Below, one piece after another: positions 1 to 8,440 of a stretch of 39,788 nucleotides of DNA (positions within the stretch are counted from its first letter, which is position 1; every line of letters begins with the position of its first letter). Under the pieces are notes generated by a model. That model did not search any database, was not told the origin of the DNA, and saw only the letters and a program-made list of their open reading frames with translations. Source of the DNA: an uncultured Oxalobacteraceae bacterium (lineage in GTDB: Bacteria; Pseudomonadota; Gammaproteobacteria; Burkholderiales; Burkholderiaceae_D); contig CAIWPG010000248.1 in NCBI GenBank assembly GCA_903914535.1, positions 1-39,788 on the forward strand, read 5' to 3'. A program made the translations under genes and the position numbers.

Positions 1-1227
1 TAAAATTTCAGTTAGTTTGTTATACGCATCATCCCAAGTAAATAATTTATTTGAAAAATGATTATTTGTTGTATATTCAAACGAATGTATCCAATTTAAT
101 ATTGATTCACTTACATCATCAGAAGGTGAGTTAATAAAATAGTCAATTTCACTACCTGCTATTTCACGGAAAATAGGCAGCTCTCTGGCAAGCACTCGTT
201 TATTATGCCCAAGCGCCTCTATCAAAGGCAAACCAAATCCCTCTGCAAATGAAGGGACAATTACGCCATCACACATTTTGTATAAGTGTAGTAATGCTTC
301 GTCACTTAAATTCTCAAACCAAAAAAGATTTGTATTTTTTTTAATGTGTTTACGTATTTGCATTTGCAGTTCTTCAGTTTTCCAACCTGGCTTACCGACA
401 ATCACAAGATTGTAATTATTTCCACTACTCCATAATTTTTCGAATGAATTAATTATTTGCGCATGACCTTTACGTGGTTCAATTGTGCCAACAATTAATA
501 TTGTTTTACGTTTTTGCAGTTCAAATAAAAAAGATGAATAATCATTTGGAAAACCACTAGTTGGCATTGTATTTTCGACATCCCAACCCATTGGAATTAC
601 GCTCGATGCAACTTCATTTAGTTTGAAGCCGTAATTTTCAGCAAGCCACACAGATAAATCTTTTTCTGTTGTCTTAGAAATACAAATAACGTTATCTGCT
701 AATATTGCTATTGATTTAACCCATTTTTTAAATGCGGTAACTAATTTTGGAGAAAACCATTCGGGATACCGTAAAGGTAAAATATCATAAATAAGAAAAT
801 GAAAAACGACCCCCCTCTGCTTCCACCCCTCTAACTGCCTAAGATGGTTAGGAATAATGTGGGCAGACAAATCAAGGCCAAGGAAAATATCACCTTGCGA
901 TATTTCTATTTTTGTGAAATCAGGACTTCCATCCCAGTTAACATAACGATATGGCCGTTTACGGGTAGCCATAATTGGTCTGACCACGTAGTTTTTAGGA
1001 GGGGATAATAACAAACGCCCTAACAACGCTCTTACAACCCGTTGAATACCCGTCTTCGCATCATCTCGGTATATAACCGATACATCCACAAACAACTGAT
1101 GCTCTTTTGGCTCTGTTTTTAAGTTTTTTAAACGAAAAAATAATCTATTTCGTTTTCTAATAATTCTTCTTTTACTGAATAATTGTAGGAATTTTGAAAT
1201 AATGGTCTTAAGCCACATCCCCATCAT
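1..1227 (-). CDS. GT4-type glycosyltransferase, C-terminus cut by the window edge
   Basis: The minus-strand frame is open from an ATG at 1227 to base 1 (409 codons, no stop). It should transfer a sugar from a nucleotide-sugar donor to a growing surface polysaccharide in the cytoplasm. The C-terminal half carries the GT-B/GT4 features: a [10 protein letters not shown] strand-loop, a VIVGKPGW strand and the [12 protein letters not shown] donor-binding stretch with the ExxxxxxxE pattern. The last visible residues ([13 protein letters not shown]) look like the usual end of the family, so only a few codons are probably missing. The start overlaps the kpsT stop as ATGA, so translation is probably coupled. 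It is the last visible gene of the capsule operon and is A+T-rich. Similarity is to WbaZ/mannosyltransferase-like enzymes, and manC upstream supplies GDP-mannose, but the real donor cannot be read from sequence. Confidence 0.88.
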   Translation of the reverse strand, partial: MMGMWLKTIISKFLQLFSKRRIIRKRNRLFFRLKNLKTEPKEHQLFVDVSVIYRDDAKTGIQRVVRALLGRLLLSPPKNYVVRPIMATRKRPYRYVNWDGSPDFTKIEISQGDIFLGLDLSAHIIPNHLRQLEGWKQRGVVFHFLIYDILPLRYPEWFSPKLVTAFKKWVKSIAILADNVICISKTTEKDLSVWLAENYGFKLNEVASSVIPMGWDVENTMPTSGFPNDYSSFLFELQKRKTILIVGTIEPRKGHAQIINSFEKLWSSGNNYNLVIVGKPGWKTEELQMQIRKHIKKNTNLFWFENLSDEALLHLYKMCDGVIVPSFAEGFGLPLIEALGHNKRVLARELPIFREIAGSEIDYFINSPSDDVSESILNWIHSFEYTTNNHFSNKLFTWDDAYNKLTEIL

Positions 1228-1877
1228 GAAGATTCTTTCAAATAGTATGAATATGCCTCATCTATATCATTAAAAAAATACATTTTTCCACTTATCAAGA
1301 CACCAACACGATTGCAATGATCTCTTATATTATGCATTTCATGAGAAACAATAATTAAAGCTTTGTCAGCCCTCTTAACAAAAAGCTCTTCTTGACATTT
1401 AGCATGAAAACGGGCGTCCCCTACCGAAATGACCTCATCAATTAAGAAGCAATCAAAGTCAATTACCATTGAAATCGCAAATGCAAGCCTAGCTCTCATT
1501 CCAGATGAATAGTTTTTAACTGGCTCACGCAAATACTTACCAAGTTCAGAAAATTCTTGCACATAATCAATTTTATCTTCAGTGCTTTTTCCATACACAC
1601 GACAGATAAATCGTAAATTATCTAAGCCAGTTAAGCTGCCCTGAAATGCGCCACCAAATGCTAACGGCCACGAAACACTTAACTCACGAGAAACGAATCC
1701 ACTTGTTGGACGCTCTGCTCCACTTATTAAACGAATCAAAGTGGATTTACCTGCCCCATTTCGTCCAAGAATTCCAATCTTCTCACCGGCACTAACAGTA
1801 AAACTTACGTCATCTAAAATAGTCCTTAAACCTTGTCGTGTAGAGTATTTTTTAATAACATTTTTAACAATAATCAT
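1224..1877 (-). CDS. kpsT: Capsular polysaccharide ABC exporter, ATP-binding protein
   Basis: ATPase subunit that powers polysaccharide export through the KpsM-type permease at the inner membrane. From the ATG at 1877 it has 217 residues, close to KpsT. Walker A is GRNGAGKS (about 38-45), the signature is YSSGMRARL (123-131), Walker B ends CFLIDE (143-148), and the H-loop histidine lies in VSHEMHN (about 179). The frame is open a further 23 codons upstream, but 1877 is preferred because its ATG overlaps the kpsM stop as ATGA and because family members begin with a similar short strand (MIIVKNV). The short polypeptide without a C-terminal O-antigen-binding extension fits the KpsT/CtrD/BexA type rather than Wzt. 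Confidence 0.93.
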   Translation of the reverse strand: MIIVKNVIKKYSTRQGLRTILDDVSFTVSAGEKIGILGRNGAGKSTLIRLISGAERPTSGFVSRELSVSWPLAFGGAFQGSLTGLDNLRFICRVYGKSTEDKIDYVQEFSELGKYLREPVKNYSSGMRARLAFAISMVIDFDCFLIDEVISVGDARFHAKCQEELFVKRADKALIIVSHEMHNIRDHCNRVGVLISGKMYFFNDIDEAYSYYLKESS

Positions 1878-2665
1878 TCTGGTGTGACCTGACGTGAAAC
1901 TACTCTCTCTTGTGAAATACCAACGAGGGTCAAAATCAGACAGCACATAGCCATATAACTCAAACTGTAATGTGCTTTTACCGCATATCCAAAATATCCT
2001 TCTCGCAATAATTCAACACCATGCACTATTGGAATCCAAAGCACAATTTTTTGAACTGATTGTGGGAGCCATTCAACCATAAAAACTGAACCGGACAAAG
2101 GAAACATTAAATAAGCCAAAGGATGCCAAATTTTCTCTACTAATTCGGATCGTTCACTCATAGCACCAATAAACACGCCGAGGGCTGCACCAAACCAGGC
2201 AATCATAAACCAGCCAAAAATTACTTTAAACATATCCTCTGGGGGTCTCATTGACCCCACACTGATGAATATTAACGATAAAGTAAAAAATGACATTGTA
2301 GTACCTGCCACCTCAAGTAATATACGAGATACAAGAATGTCCATGACCCGTACATTTCGGTGATACATCAATGATAGATTGGGTGCAATCGCACCTACAC
2401 ATCGCGCTGGCATATTTCGCCAGAGCAGAACAGACGAGTACCCAGTAACTGCGAAAGCTGTAATTGGCAAATGTGATCCATGTGTAGCTTTTGACATATT
2501 CCACAATACAGTTATGCCTAGCGTAAAAATCATTGGTTCTATAAATAACCAAAGAAATCCAATATTATGCCGACCATACCGAGTTATTATTTCTCGCATA
2601 AGAAGTGCTCCAATAACACGCATCTGAATACGACACGAACGTAGAAACGAATCATGCATATACAT
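1874..2665 (-). CDS. kpsM: Capsular polysaccharide ABC exporter, permease
   Basis: Integral inner-membrane half-transporter of the ABC-2 type that forms the polysaccharide channel with KpsT. It has about 263 residues. The N-terminal amphipathic region ([25 protein letters not shown]) is the family hallmark, followed by about six hydrophobic segments. The start is not certain: an ATG at 2665 shares one base with the upstream stop (TGATG) and an AAGGA lies 3 bases before it, while an ATG at 2659 has better spacing (9 bases). A TTG at 2668 is also in frame but less likely. Its own stop overlaps the kpsT start. It belongs to the kpsE-kpsM-kpsT unit. Confidence 0.93.
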   Translation of the reverse strand: MYMHDSFLRSCRIQMRVIGALLMREIITRYGRHNIGFLWLFIEPMIFTLGITVLWNMSKATHGSHLPITAFAVTGYSSVLLWRNMPARCVGAIAPNLSLMYHRNVRVMDILVSRILLEVAGTTMSFFTLSLIFISVGSMRPPEDMFKVIFGWFMIAWFGAALGVFIGAMSERSELVEKIWHPLAYLMFPLSGSVFMVEWLPQSVQKIVLWIPIVHGVELLREGYFGYAVKAHYSLSYMAMCCLILTLVGISQERVVSRQVTPE

Positions 2666-3822
2666 CAATCCTTATGCTCTCGTATCCCTGCAGCAAGCAT
2701 GGAAAAAATCCCCCACAAAACCATACCAACCAAAAATGTTATAAAAATATTACGCAATCTTTTGGGCTCAATAGCTATGTCAGGTAAATTCGGCTCGGCA
2801 ATACGCTCAATATATAGTTGTTTACGTAACGCCTCATTTCTAGCTAATTCCAACGAAGCTAAAGCTGTGCTCAACTGCTTACTTGCATAAATACGGTCTA
2901 AATCAAGTCGTTCAAATTCAATAGATTTTTGAGACAAAGAATTCCCATCGCTAGCGACCTTAGACATTTGAATATCTATTTCTGCTTGTAACGTCACGAC
3001 ACGTTTTTGAAGCGCAGGAATTTGAGGATTACTAGGAGTGAAGGTTCGCACTTGATCTAATTGAGTTTTAGTGGAGATCAACTCGTCTTGAATCTTTGAG
3101 ATGAGTTGAAGTTGCAAACCCGATTGTTTCTCTGGATTAAATACTGCTTGCTGGTTCCGAAATGTTGAAAGTGCTAAATTCGCCTCTTTTGCTTTTGCTT
3201 CAGATCTCTCTAATTCTGCTGAAGCAAAGCCAATCATATCCTGACGGCCCCGCTCACTTAATTTATTAACTTTATTCTCAGCTAACTGCAGAATGGTTTC
3301 ATTAATACGTATAGATTCGTCAGCAGTAAACGCACTCGTTTTCAGTGTCAAAATATTTGAGGTAGAATCCGTCTCAATTTCAACTCGCCTTGGATAATAA
3401 CGGTACAACGCCTCAAAAGATTTTTCTCTCTCTAGCCCTGCAAAACGGACAAATAAATCCAAATGTGCATTACCAAAGAGTTGATAAAGTGGAAGTTTAG
3501 CATTTAACTGCTTTAATGCATCTCGCGACATAATAAATGATGCGACATTATTATTATCATCTGAAGCATGTGACATTCCAGCACTTTGAAGCATAGATCC
3601 CAATCCTGAAACAGATTGCTCTTGTTTTGGACTGCGCACAGTAAAACGAGATTCAGAAATATAAATATCCGAAGCGATGAATCCGAAATATATAACGGAT
3701 CCCAACGTTGGAACAATTACCGTTAAGAGAAATAAACGGTTCATGTTTAAAATACAAAGTTTTATTTTTTTTGTCCACATAGTAAATGTCGCTTGCTTAC
3801 TAGGTATAGATTGAATTTCCAA
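2665..3822 (-). CDS. kpsE: Capsule export inner-membrane protein, KpsE/CtrB/BexC family
   Basis: Polysaccharide co-polymerase/adaptor-type protein that is expected to link the KpsMT exporter to the outer-membrane channel through its periplasmic region. It has 385 residues. A transmembrane helix lies near residues 30-50, then the conserved start of the periplasmic domain (ASDIYISESRFTVRSPKQEQ), a long coiled-coil-rich middle (about 160-330), and a second transmembrane helix near the C-terminus (IFITFLVGMVLWGIFSML). The start is a TTG at 3822 with an AGGAA about 6 bases upstream; the first ATG is at codon 15. The gene for the outer-membrane partner (KpsD/CtrA/Wza type) is not in the window. Confidence 0.9.
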   Translation of the reverse strand: MEIQSIPSKQATFTMWTKKIKLCILNMNRLFLLTVIVPTLGSVIYFGFIASDIYISESRFTVRSPKQEQSVSGLGSMLQSAGMSHASDDNNNVASFIMSRDALKQLNAKLPLYQLFGNAHLDLFVRFAGLEREKSFEALYRYYPRRVEIETDSTSNILTLKTSAFTADESIRINETILQLAENKVNKLSERGRQDMIGFASAELERSEAKAKEANLALSTFRNQQAVFNPEKQSGLQLQLISKIQDELISTKTQLDQVRTFTPSNPQIPALQKRVVTLQAEIDIQMSKVASDGNSLSQKSIEFERLDLDRIYASKQLSTALASLELARNEALRKQLYIERIAEPNLPDIAIEPKRLRNIFITFLVGMVLWGIFSMLAAGIREHKD

Positions 3823-3886
3823 TGAAGGTTCCTGTTATATAAAATTCTTCAATTACATTATTATCAAATTATGCTCAGGCACAAAT

Positions 3887-5302
3887 CTAACACCTGAAGT
3901 ACATATCATCAAACCGGACAATATCATCCTCACCCAAATACTCGCCGCTTTGTACCTCTATCATTACTAAACTCAATACACCGGGATTAATAAGACGATG
4001 TTTGTGTCCGGCCGGGATATAAGTGGATTCATTCACGCCGACCAGTAGTTCTTGCTCGCCATTGATGACCTTGGCCATACCCTTAACGACGATCCAGTGC
4101 TCACTGCGATGATGATGCATTTGCAGGGATAAGGATGCGCCCGGTTTTACTTCAATGCGTTTAATTTTAAAATTAACGCCTTCTTCCAGAACGGTATACG
4201 TACCCCACGGACGATGTGAAGTAACGTGCAATTTGTGCGCATTATTTCCCTGCGCTTTCAGCGTGGCATAAATATGTTTTACATCCTGCGCACGCGACTT
4301 ATTCACAACGAGAAGAGCGTCCGGTGTATCAACAATAATCAGGTCATGTACGCCAACAACACCGACCATACGTTCTTTACTCTGAATATAGCAGTTCTCT
4401 ACATCATGTAAAGTGACCTGACCTTCAATGCGATTACCTTGCTGGTCCGGAGTAGTTAAATCACCTAGGGCACTCCATGAGCCAATATCACTCCAGCCGA
4501 TATTGCACGGTATAACGGCAACATGAGAAGACTTTTCCATCACGGCATAATCAATCGAGTTATCCGGCACCTGAGCAAAAGTATCCGAATCCAGATCAAG
4601 CTGCATAAAACTGCGTGCTGTGGCGACCCGTGATTTTTCCAGGCAGAGTTTCGTTGCGGCTAAAATATCCGGGCAATGCTGTTGCATCGCCTGCAGCATC
4701 GTGCCAGCCATAAAACAGAACATGCCTGAATTCCACAGGAAGTTTCCTGATTTCAGATACTCTTCAGCGATCTCTTTCGAGGGTTTTTCTACAAAGCGCA
4801 CCACTTTATTGCCACTGGCTTCTATATAACCATAGCCGGTCTCCGGCGCATCCGGCTCAATACCAAAGGTGACTATTTTCTCTTGTTGTGCAAGCGTAAT
4901 TGCTGCATCAACTGCGTTAGAAAAACTGGTCTGATCGTCGATCAGATGGTCAGCTGCCAGTATCAGCATCAAGGTGTCAGGGCCATATTTTTCTGCGATA
5001 TGCAGCGCAGCAGTAGCAACAGCCGCAGCAGTATTACGACCGAACGGTTCCAGGATAAATGACGTGGCCAGCTTCGCGCCATTAATTTCACGATATTCGT
5101 CTTCTGTTTTAAAAAACAACTCGCGATTTGCCACCGTCAGAATCTCTGTTACGCCAGTGAGTGCGGCACCGCGCAAAAATGCCTTTTGCAGCAAGCTTTG
5201 TCCGTCAGCCAGCCGAATGAAGGGTTTTGGATGCATTTCACGTGATACCGGCCAAAGCCGGGAACCGGCGCCACCACAGAGGATGGTAGGAATTAAACGC
5301 AT
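3887..5302 (-). CDS. manC: Mannose-1-phosphate guanylyltransferase / mannose-6-phosphate isomerase
   Basis: Bifunctional cytoplasmic enzyme (type II PMI/GMP) that makes GDP-mannose from mannose-1-phosphate and can also interconvert fructose-6-P and mannose-6-P. It has 471 residues, the usual family length. The nucleotidyltransferase signature GGAGSRLWPVSREMHPKPF lies at about 10-28 and FVEKPS in the middle. The cupin-like isomerase domain at the C-terminus has QMHHHRSEHW and an EVQSGEYLGEDDIVRFDD end. An AGGAT stands 6 bases before the ATG at 5302. It is first in the polysaccharide operon, with 64 bases before the kpsE-like gene. It supplies GDP-mannose or derived sugars (for example GDP-fucose) for the polymer; the polymer itself cannot be named. 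Confidence 0.95.
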   Translation of the reverse strand: MRLIPTILCGGAGSRLWPVSREMHPKPFIRLADGQSLLQKAFLRGAALTGVTEILTVANRELFFKTEDEYREINGAKLATSFILEPFGRNTAAAVATAALHIAEKYGPDTLMLILAADHLIDDQTSFSNAVDAAITLAQQEKIVTFGIEPDAPETGYGYIEASGNKVVRFVEKPSKEIAEEYLKSGNFLWNSGMFCFMAGTMLQAMQQHCPDILAATKLCLEKSRVATARSFMQLDLDSDTFAQVPDNSIDYAVMEKSSHVAVIPCNIGWSDIGSWSALGDLTTPDQQGNRIEGQVTLHDVENCYIQSKERMVGVVGVHDLIIVDTPDALLVVNKSRAQDVKHIYATLKAQGNNAHKLHVTSHRPWGTYTVLEEGVNFKIKRIEVKPGASLSLQMHHHRSEHWIVVKGMAKVINGEQELLVGVNESTYIPAGHKHRLINPGVLSLVMIEVQSGEYLGEDDIVRFDDMYFRC

Positions 5303-5602
5303 AACATATCCTGAATTAAAGAAAATTTAACTTTGATAAAACTTATATTTCCTTTATCAAAACTAGTTGTTGTCACGCATTTTACAACATAAATTACATA
5401 AGCTTAAGCAACAAACAGGCAGTAAATTGTATCATTTCATTACTCAAAAGAATTATTTACAAATGACAATTAATTTTTTTACACCAGCTATATCATAGTT
5501 TTTTTTAAATTTTATCGAAAAAAAATAATTAATTAACAATAGTCAACTCTCTTAAAACTCCACATAAGATAAATTGCAGAATAACTACAATAGGATTGGT
5601 CG
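5303..5602. other. A+T-rich divergent intergenic region
   Basis: This stretch separates manC (minus) from the plus-strand genes that begin at 5603/5722. It must hold the promoters for both directions. It has long A and T runs and one clear inverted repeat (5332-5361). I could not pick a convincing -35/-10 pair for either direction and saw no longer ORF or RNA gene. Confidence 0.6.
5332..5361. promoter_or_regulatory. Inverted repeat in the manC leader
   Basis: TTTGATAAA (5332-5340) and TTTATCAAA (5353-5361) are perfect 9-base inverted arms separated by 12 bases. The site is 30-60 bases upstream of the manC ATG, where a repressor, activator or leader hairpin could act on the capsule operon. 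There is no G+C-rich stem, so a protein-binding site is more likely than a terminator. The binding factor is unknown. Confidence 0.4.
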
Positions 5603-5725
5603 ATGTTACTATGCAGGACGCCAAAAACAATTCTCAACGTCATCAATTTTAACAATACATTAGGAAGTTACGTGCAAACTGCTTCATCCCGGTTAAGTAT
5701 TAAATACAGGCAAGATTCCCTATGA
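5603..5725 (+). CDS. Possible 40-residue small protein or leader peptide
   Basis: An ATG at 5603 opens a 41-codon frame that ends in a TGA overlapping the next gene's ATG (ATGA at 5722-5725). An AGGAT stands 6 bases before the ATG, a good ribosome-binding site, whereas the downstream gene at 5722 has only a weak one of its own. The peptide starts MLLCRTPKTILNVINFNN; it is moderately basic, with no clear membrane segment and no recognised family. It may be a coupling leader for the downstream gene or a real small protein. It could also be chance, since the overlap is short and the frame is only 40 codons. Confidence 0.4.
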   Translation: MLLCRTPKTILNVINFNNTLGSYVQTASSRLSIKYRQDSL

Positions 5726-6624
5726 CGTTTGGGCTTGATCTGTTAATGCACATTTATTACAACGTCGCTGATCCGCTGTTGATTCGTTTGCGTAAACAAA
5801 AACGGCTGAAAAACTGGGCTGCTGAAGATACCAGGCCGACACTGGATCTTTGTCTGCACGAGCAAGCATCCGACGGTAAATCTGCCGTCATCGCATTAAA
5901 ACGCTTTCGGCGTATCGCCCTGCGCTACGATATGCGTTTTTTTGGTGAAAACGAGCAACGGGCAAAGCGGCGGGCCACGCCCATGATGCTCGATCTTGGC
6001 GATTGCGGCGATCCTGCCGCATTTGAACGCCTGCTACGGCGCCACTCAACCCGGACTTTGCCAAAAATTCGTAAGGCGCAACGATTGAATTACTCGGTCA
6101 GACAGTTTGCCTTACCCATGCATGTACATGATCTGTATGAAGTTAAAACATCCATGCCGGTTCGCAGCGGCGGTCCCGTCATTGCGCACTGGTTGCTCAA
6201 ACCGGACGATCTTGCAAAACCGGCACAAACACCGGTAAGCGCCGATGTTCCGGCGTGTCCGACCCACTGGACAGTCTGGTGGGGCGTATTTCAACCCGAA
6301 CCGGGGCACATGAACGGGCCGTTACAAACCAATGAACGCCTGGTCGCTTATATCAAGTTAACGCGGTGTGGCGATGTCGTTCATTATCTGGATATCATGG
6401 GACATAAAGATCATCTTGAGAATGGTGTCATGCTGCTGATGCATGCCAGCATTGTGACGTGGTTACAGCAAAGCAGCGAACCCTGTGTCACCGGCGTTAA
6501 GGCTATTTGGTACGGTGCTCTGGAGCATGGTGTCCCCGGCCTGATCACCTGGAAGAAACGTGCCGGATTTGTACCGGTACGGGCCAGATTACATGCCGTA
6601 TCCGCTACGCTGGCAGAACGTTAA
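5722..6624 (+). CDS. Unrecognised protein with a GNAT-like C-terminal tail
   Basis: It has 300 residues and no family I can name with confidence. No signal peptide or membrane helix is evident. The N-terminal part is rich in Arg/Lys (IRLRKQKRLKNW; KRFRRIALRYDMRF). The C-terminal third (AYIKLTRCGDVVHYLDIMGHKDHLENGVMLLMHASIVTWL ... WKKRAGFVPVRARL) has the strand-helix-strand rhythm and the terminal KKR-GF motif seen in GNAT/FemAB-type acyltransferases, so an acyltransferase fold is a fair guess only. It lies next to the polysaccharide operon but on the opposite strand. The stop (TAA 6622-6624) overlaps the convergent stop at 6621-6623 in a shared TTAA. Confidence 0.7.
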   Translation: MTFGLDLLMHIYYNVADPLLIRLRKQKRLKNWAAEDTRPTLDLCLHEQASDGKSAVIALKRFRRIALRYDMRFFGENEQRAKRRATPMMLDLGDCGDPAAFERLLRRHSTRTLPKIRKAQRLNYSVRQFALPMHVHDLYEVKTSMPVRSGGPVIAHWLLKPDDLAKPAQTPVSADVPACPTHWTVWWGVFQPEPGHMNGPLQTNERLVAYIKLTRCGDVVHYLDIMGHKDHLENGVMLLMHASIVTWLQQSSEPCVTGVKAIWYGALEHGVPGLITWKKRAGFVPVRARLHAVSATLAER

Positions 6625-6965
6625 TGTATCGTGCGTTTTTCCAACCCGCGCTCCAGCACAAAATCCACCAGTGCTTGCTCACGTTTATTGGCGCGCTGGC
6701 AGTGTCCTTTCTGAACATAATCCGTTACCTTAATAACGAACTTTGCCCAGCGCTTTTCACGCATACGCCAGGCATGGGAAGAAATTGATTCCCATGCATA
6801 ACCATTAAATACAGTGGCATTCACAAAATGATCCAGCGCCCGGACTCCGGCACGGGCGCGGGCAGGCTTACCGGCAAAACCAACAAACACAATAAGTAAG
6901 TAGCCAGCAATTGCCATAGGAACGATGGCACACATCAGTAAGAATCCGGCTAGTCTTTCTTTCAC
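6621..6965 (-). CDS. Small single-helix membrane protein
   Basis: From the GTG at 6965 it has 114 residues. An AAGGAA lies 5 bases before that GTG, the best ribosome site here, and the new N-terminus runs straight into a transmembrane helix (about 5-30: AGFLLMCAIVPMAIAGYLLIVFVGF). The frame also opens at an ATG at 7028, which overlaps the P450 stop as TAATG; that longer form would add 21 poorly hydrophobic residues. The rest is a basic soluble tail with the stretch FNGYAWESISSHAWRMREKRW and a Cys/Lys-rich end. I do not recognise a function. As the third gene of the hydrolase-P450 cassette it could anchor a partner at the membrane, but this is inference. Confidence 0.65.
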   Translation of the reverse strand: MKERLAGFLLMCAIVPMAIAGYLLIVFVGFAGKPARARAGVRALDHFVNATVFNGYAWESISSHAWRMREKRWAKFVIKVTDYVQKGHCQRANKREQALVDFVLERGLEKRTIH

Positions 6966-7027
6966 ATTAAGTTCCTTGCATTTAATTTCATGATTACAAA
7001 AAAATTCACTACCCGCTCCCGCCACCA

Positions 7028-8440
7028 TTATCCGCGCTTATGTACCACGAGATTAACACCGTTTTCAGAACGTATGGTCAGACGGCCCACCGGTATCGGA
7101 CTGTACCCGGGTAATGCTTCAAAACGATAGCGCCGCACCAGCGTGGCTAAAATCAGATTGGCTTCCTGTAGCGCGAATGATGCCCCCATACAAACACGCG
7201 GGCCAAGACTGAATGGCAGGTAAGCGCATTTTAACGATTCTTTAGCGCTGGCTGTATGGTAACGGTCCGGATCAAAAATATCCGGGTTTTGCCACAGTTC
7301 ACGATGACGATGAATTAACCAGGGGGAGATGATGACGGAAGCGTGCTCCGGCACGATCTTATCGCGCATCTGTTCGGTTTTTACGGTTTGCCGGGCAAAA
7401 AATCCTACCGGCGGATAAAGCCGTAAGGTTTCGCGAAACACATTACGAGTCAGCTCCATGCTGCGCAAGTCAGAAAATGTCGGTTCGGTGGCGCTATCTG
7501 TTCCCAGTACTCCCGCCACTTCGGCATGCATACGTTCCTGAATATCCGGACTATTGGCAAGCAGGTAGAGCGACCAGGATAATGAACTGGCTGAGGTTTC
7601 ATGACCAGCCAAAAACAGCATAGCAACCTGATCAACCAGTTCATCAAAACTAAAACCCTGACCGGTTTCCGGGTCAGTTGCGGCAAGTAATGACGCTAAA
7701 ATATCCTGTGCTTCGTTTTTTACCGGGCAGGTGTATGGGCTTTTATCCGCATGAAACGCATCAAAGCGTGGCCGGATGAAGCGCTCCAGCACAGAACGTA
7801 TCTGGCAGGCTGCCTGTGCGCTTTTACGTTTGGTAAACCAGGGAGAAAGCCAGCGTGGCAAACGAAAAATAACCGGTGTAACCAGTTTAGGAGCAAGCTC
7901 CTGAAAACGGGTAAATGCATGAAAAATCGCCCGCGCATCTTCACCCTCTAACGGAATCGACAATATAGTACGAAAAATAATATCTGCCGTCACATGTGTC
8001 ATTTCCATATCCACATCATAAGGGCCACCGTCAGGAAGCGTATCCATGCGCTGTTGCATGGCAAGAGCGGCGGCCTGCATTAATGGAAAAACAACTTTTA
8101 AACGGGTGGCCTCAAACGACTGATCCATCATGCTGCGCTGACGCTGCCATTGCAGCCCGTTGGTGGTAAAAATACTTTCGCCAAGCAGTGGTTTGAGTGC
8201 CTTGCCCAACATAATATGTTTTGGAAAATCATTCGCTTCATCGACCAGTACCTGACGCACCAGTTTGGGTTCATTCACCATATATAAATCCAGCCCTGGC
8301 AAATGTATTTCGCCCATTTTCATGTGATAGCTGCGCTCAAATAAACCATCCAGCCAGGAACGGCGTTTACCAAAAAACATAGAAAGAATGGAAGAACGAT
8401 TTTTTTTTGGTTTAGGATAAACCGGGCAAAATTGACTCAT
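7028..8440 (-). CDS. Cytochrome P450
   Basis: Heme-thiolate monooxygenase of 470 residues. The I-helix oxygen-activation motif is AGHETS (278-283), the K-helix ExxR is ETLR (337-340), the meander has FDPDRY, and the heme-ligand loop is FSLGPRVCMG with Cys 417 (FxxGxRxCxG intact). All key residues are present, so it should be active. No ferredoxin, reductase or fused reductase domain is nearby, so electrons must come from elsewhere. It starts at an ATG (8440) that overlaps the hydrolase stop as TGATG. The gene partners point to a lipid-like or hydrophobic substrate, but substrate and CYP family cannot be read by eye. Confidence 0.95.
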   Translation of the reverse strand: MSQFCPVYPKPKKNRSSILSMFFGKRRSWLDGLFERSYHMKMGEIHLPGLDLYMVNEPKLVRQVLVDEANDFPKHIMLGKALKPLLGESIFTTNGLQWQRQRSMMDQSFEATRLKVVFPLMQAAALAMQQRMDTLPDGGPYDVDMEMTHVTADIIFRTILSIPLEGEDARAIFHAFTRFQELAPKLVTPVIFRLPRWLSPWFTKRKSAQAACQIRSVLERFIRPRFDAFHADKSPYTCPVKNEAQDILASLLAATDPETGQGFSFDELVDQVAMLFLAGHETSASSLSWSLYLLANSPDIQERMHAEVAGVLGTDSATEPTFSDLRSMELTRNVFRETLRLYPPVGFFARQTVKTEQMRDKIVPEHASVIISPWLIHRHRELWQNPDIFDPDRYHTASAKESLKCAYLPFSLGPRVCMGASFALQEANLILATLVRRYRFEALPGYSPIPVGRLTIRSENGVNLVVHKRG

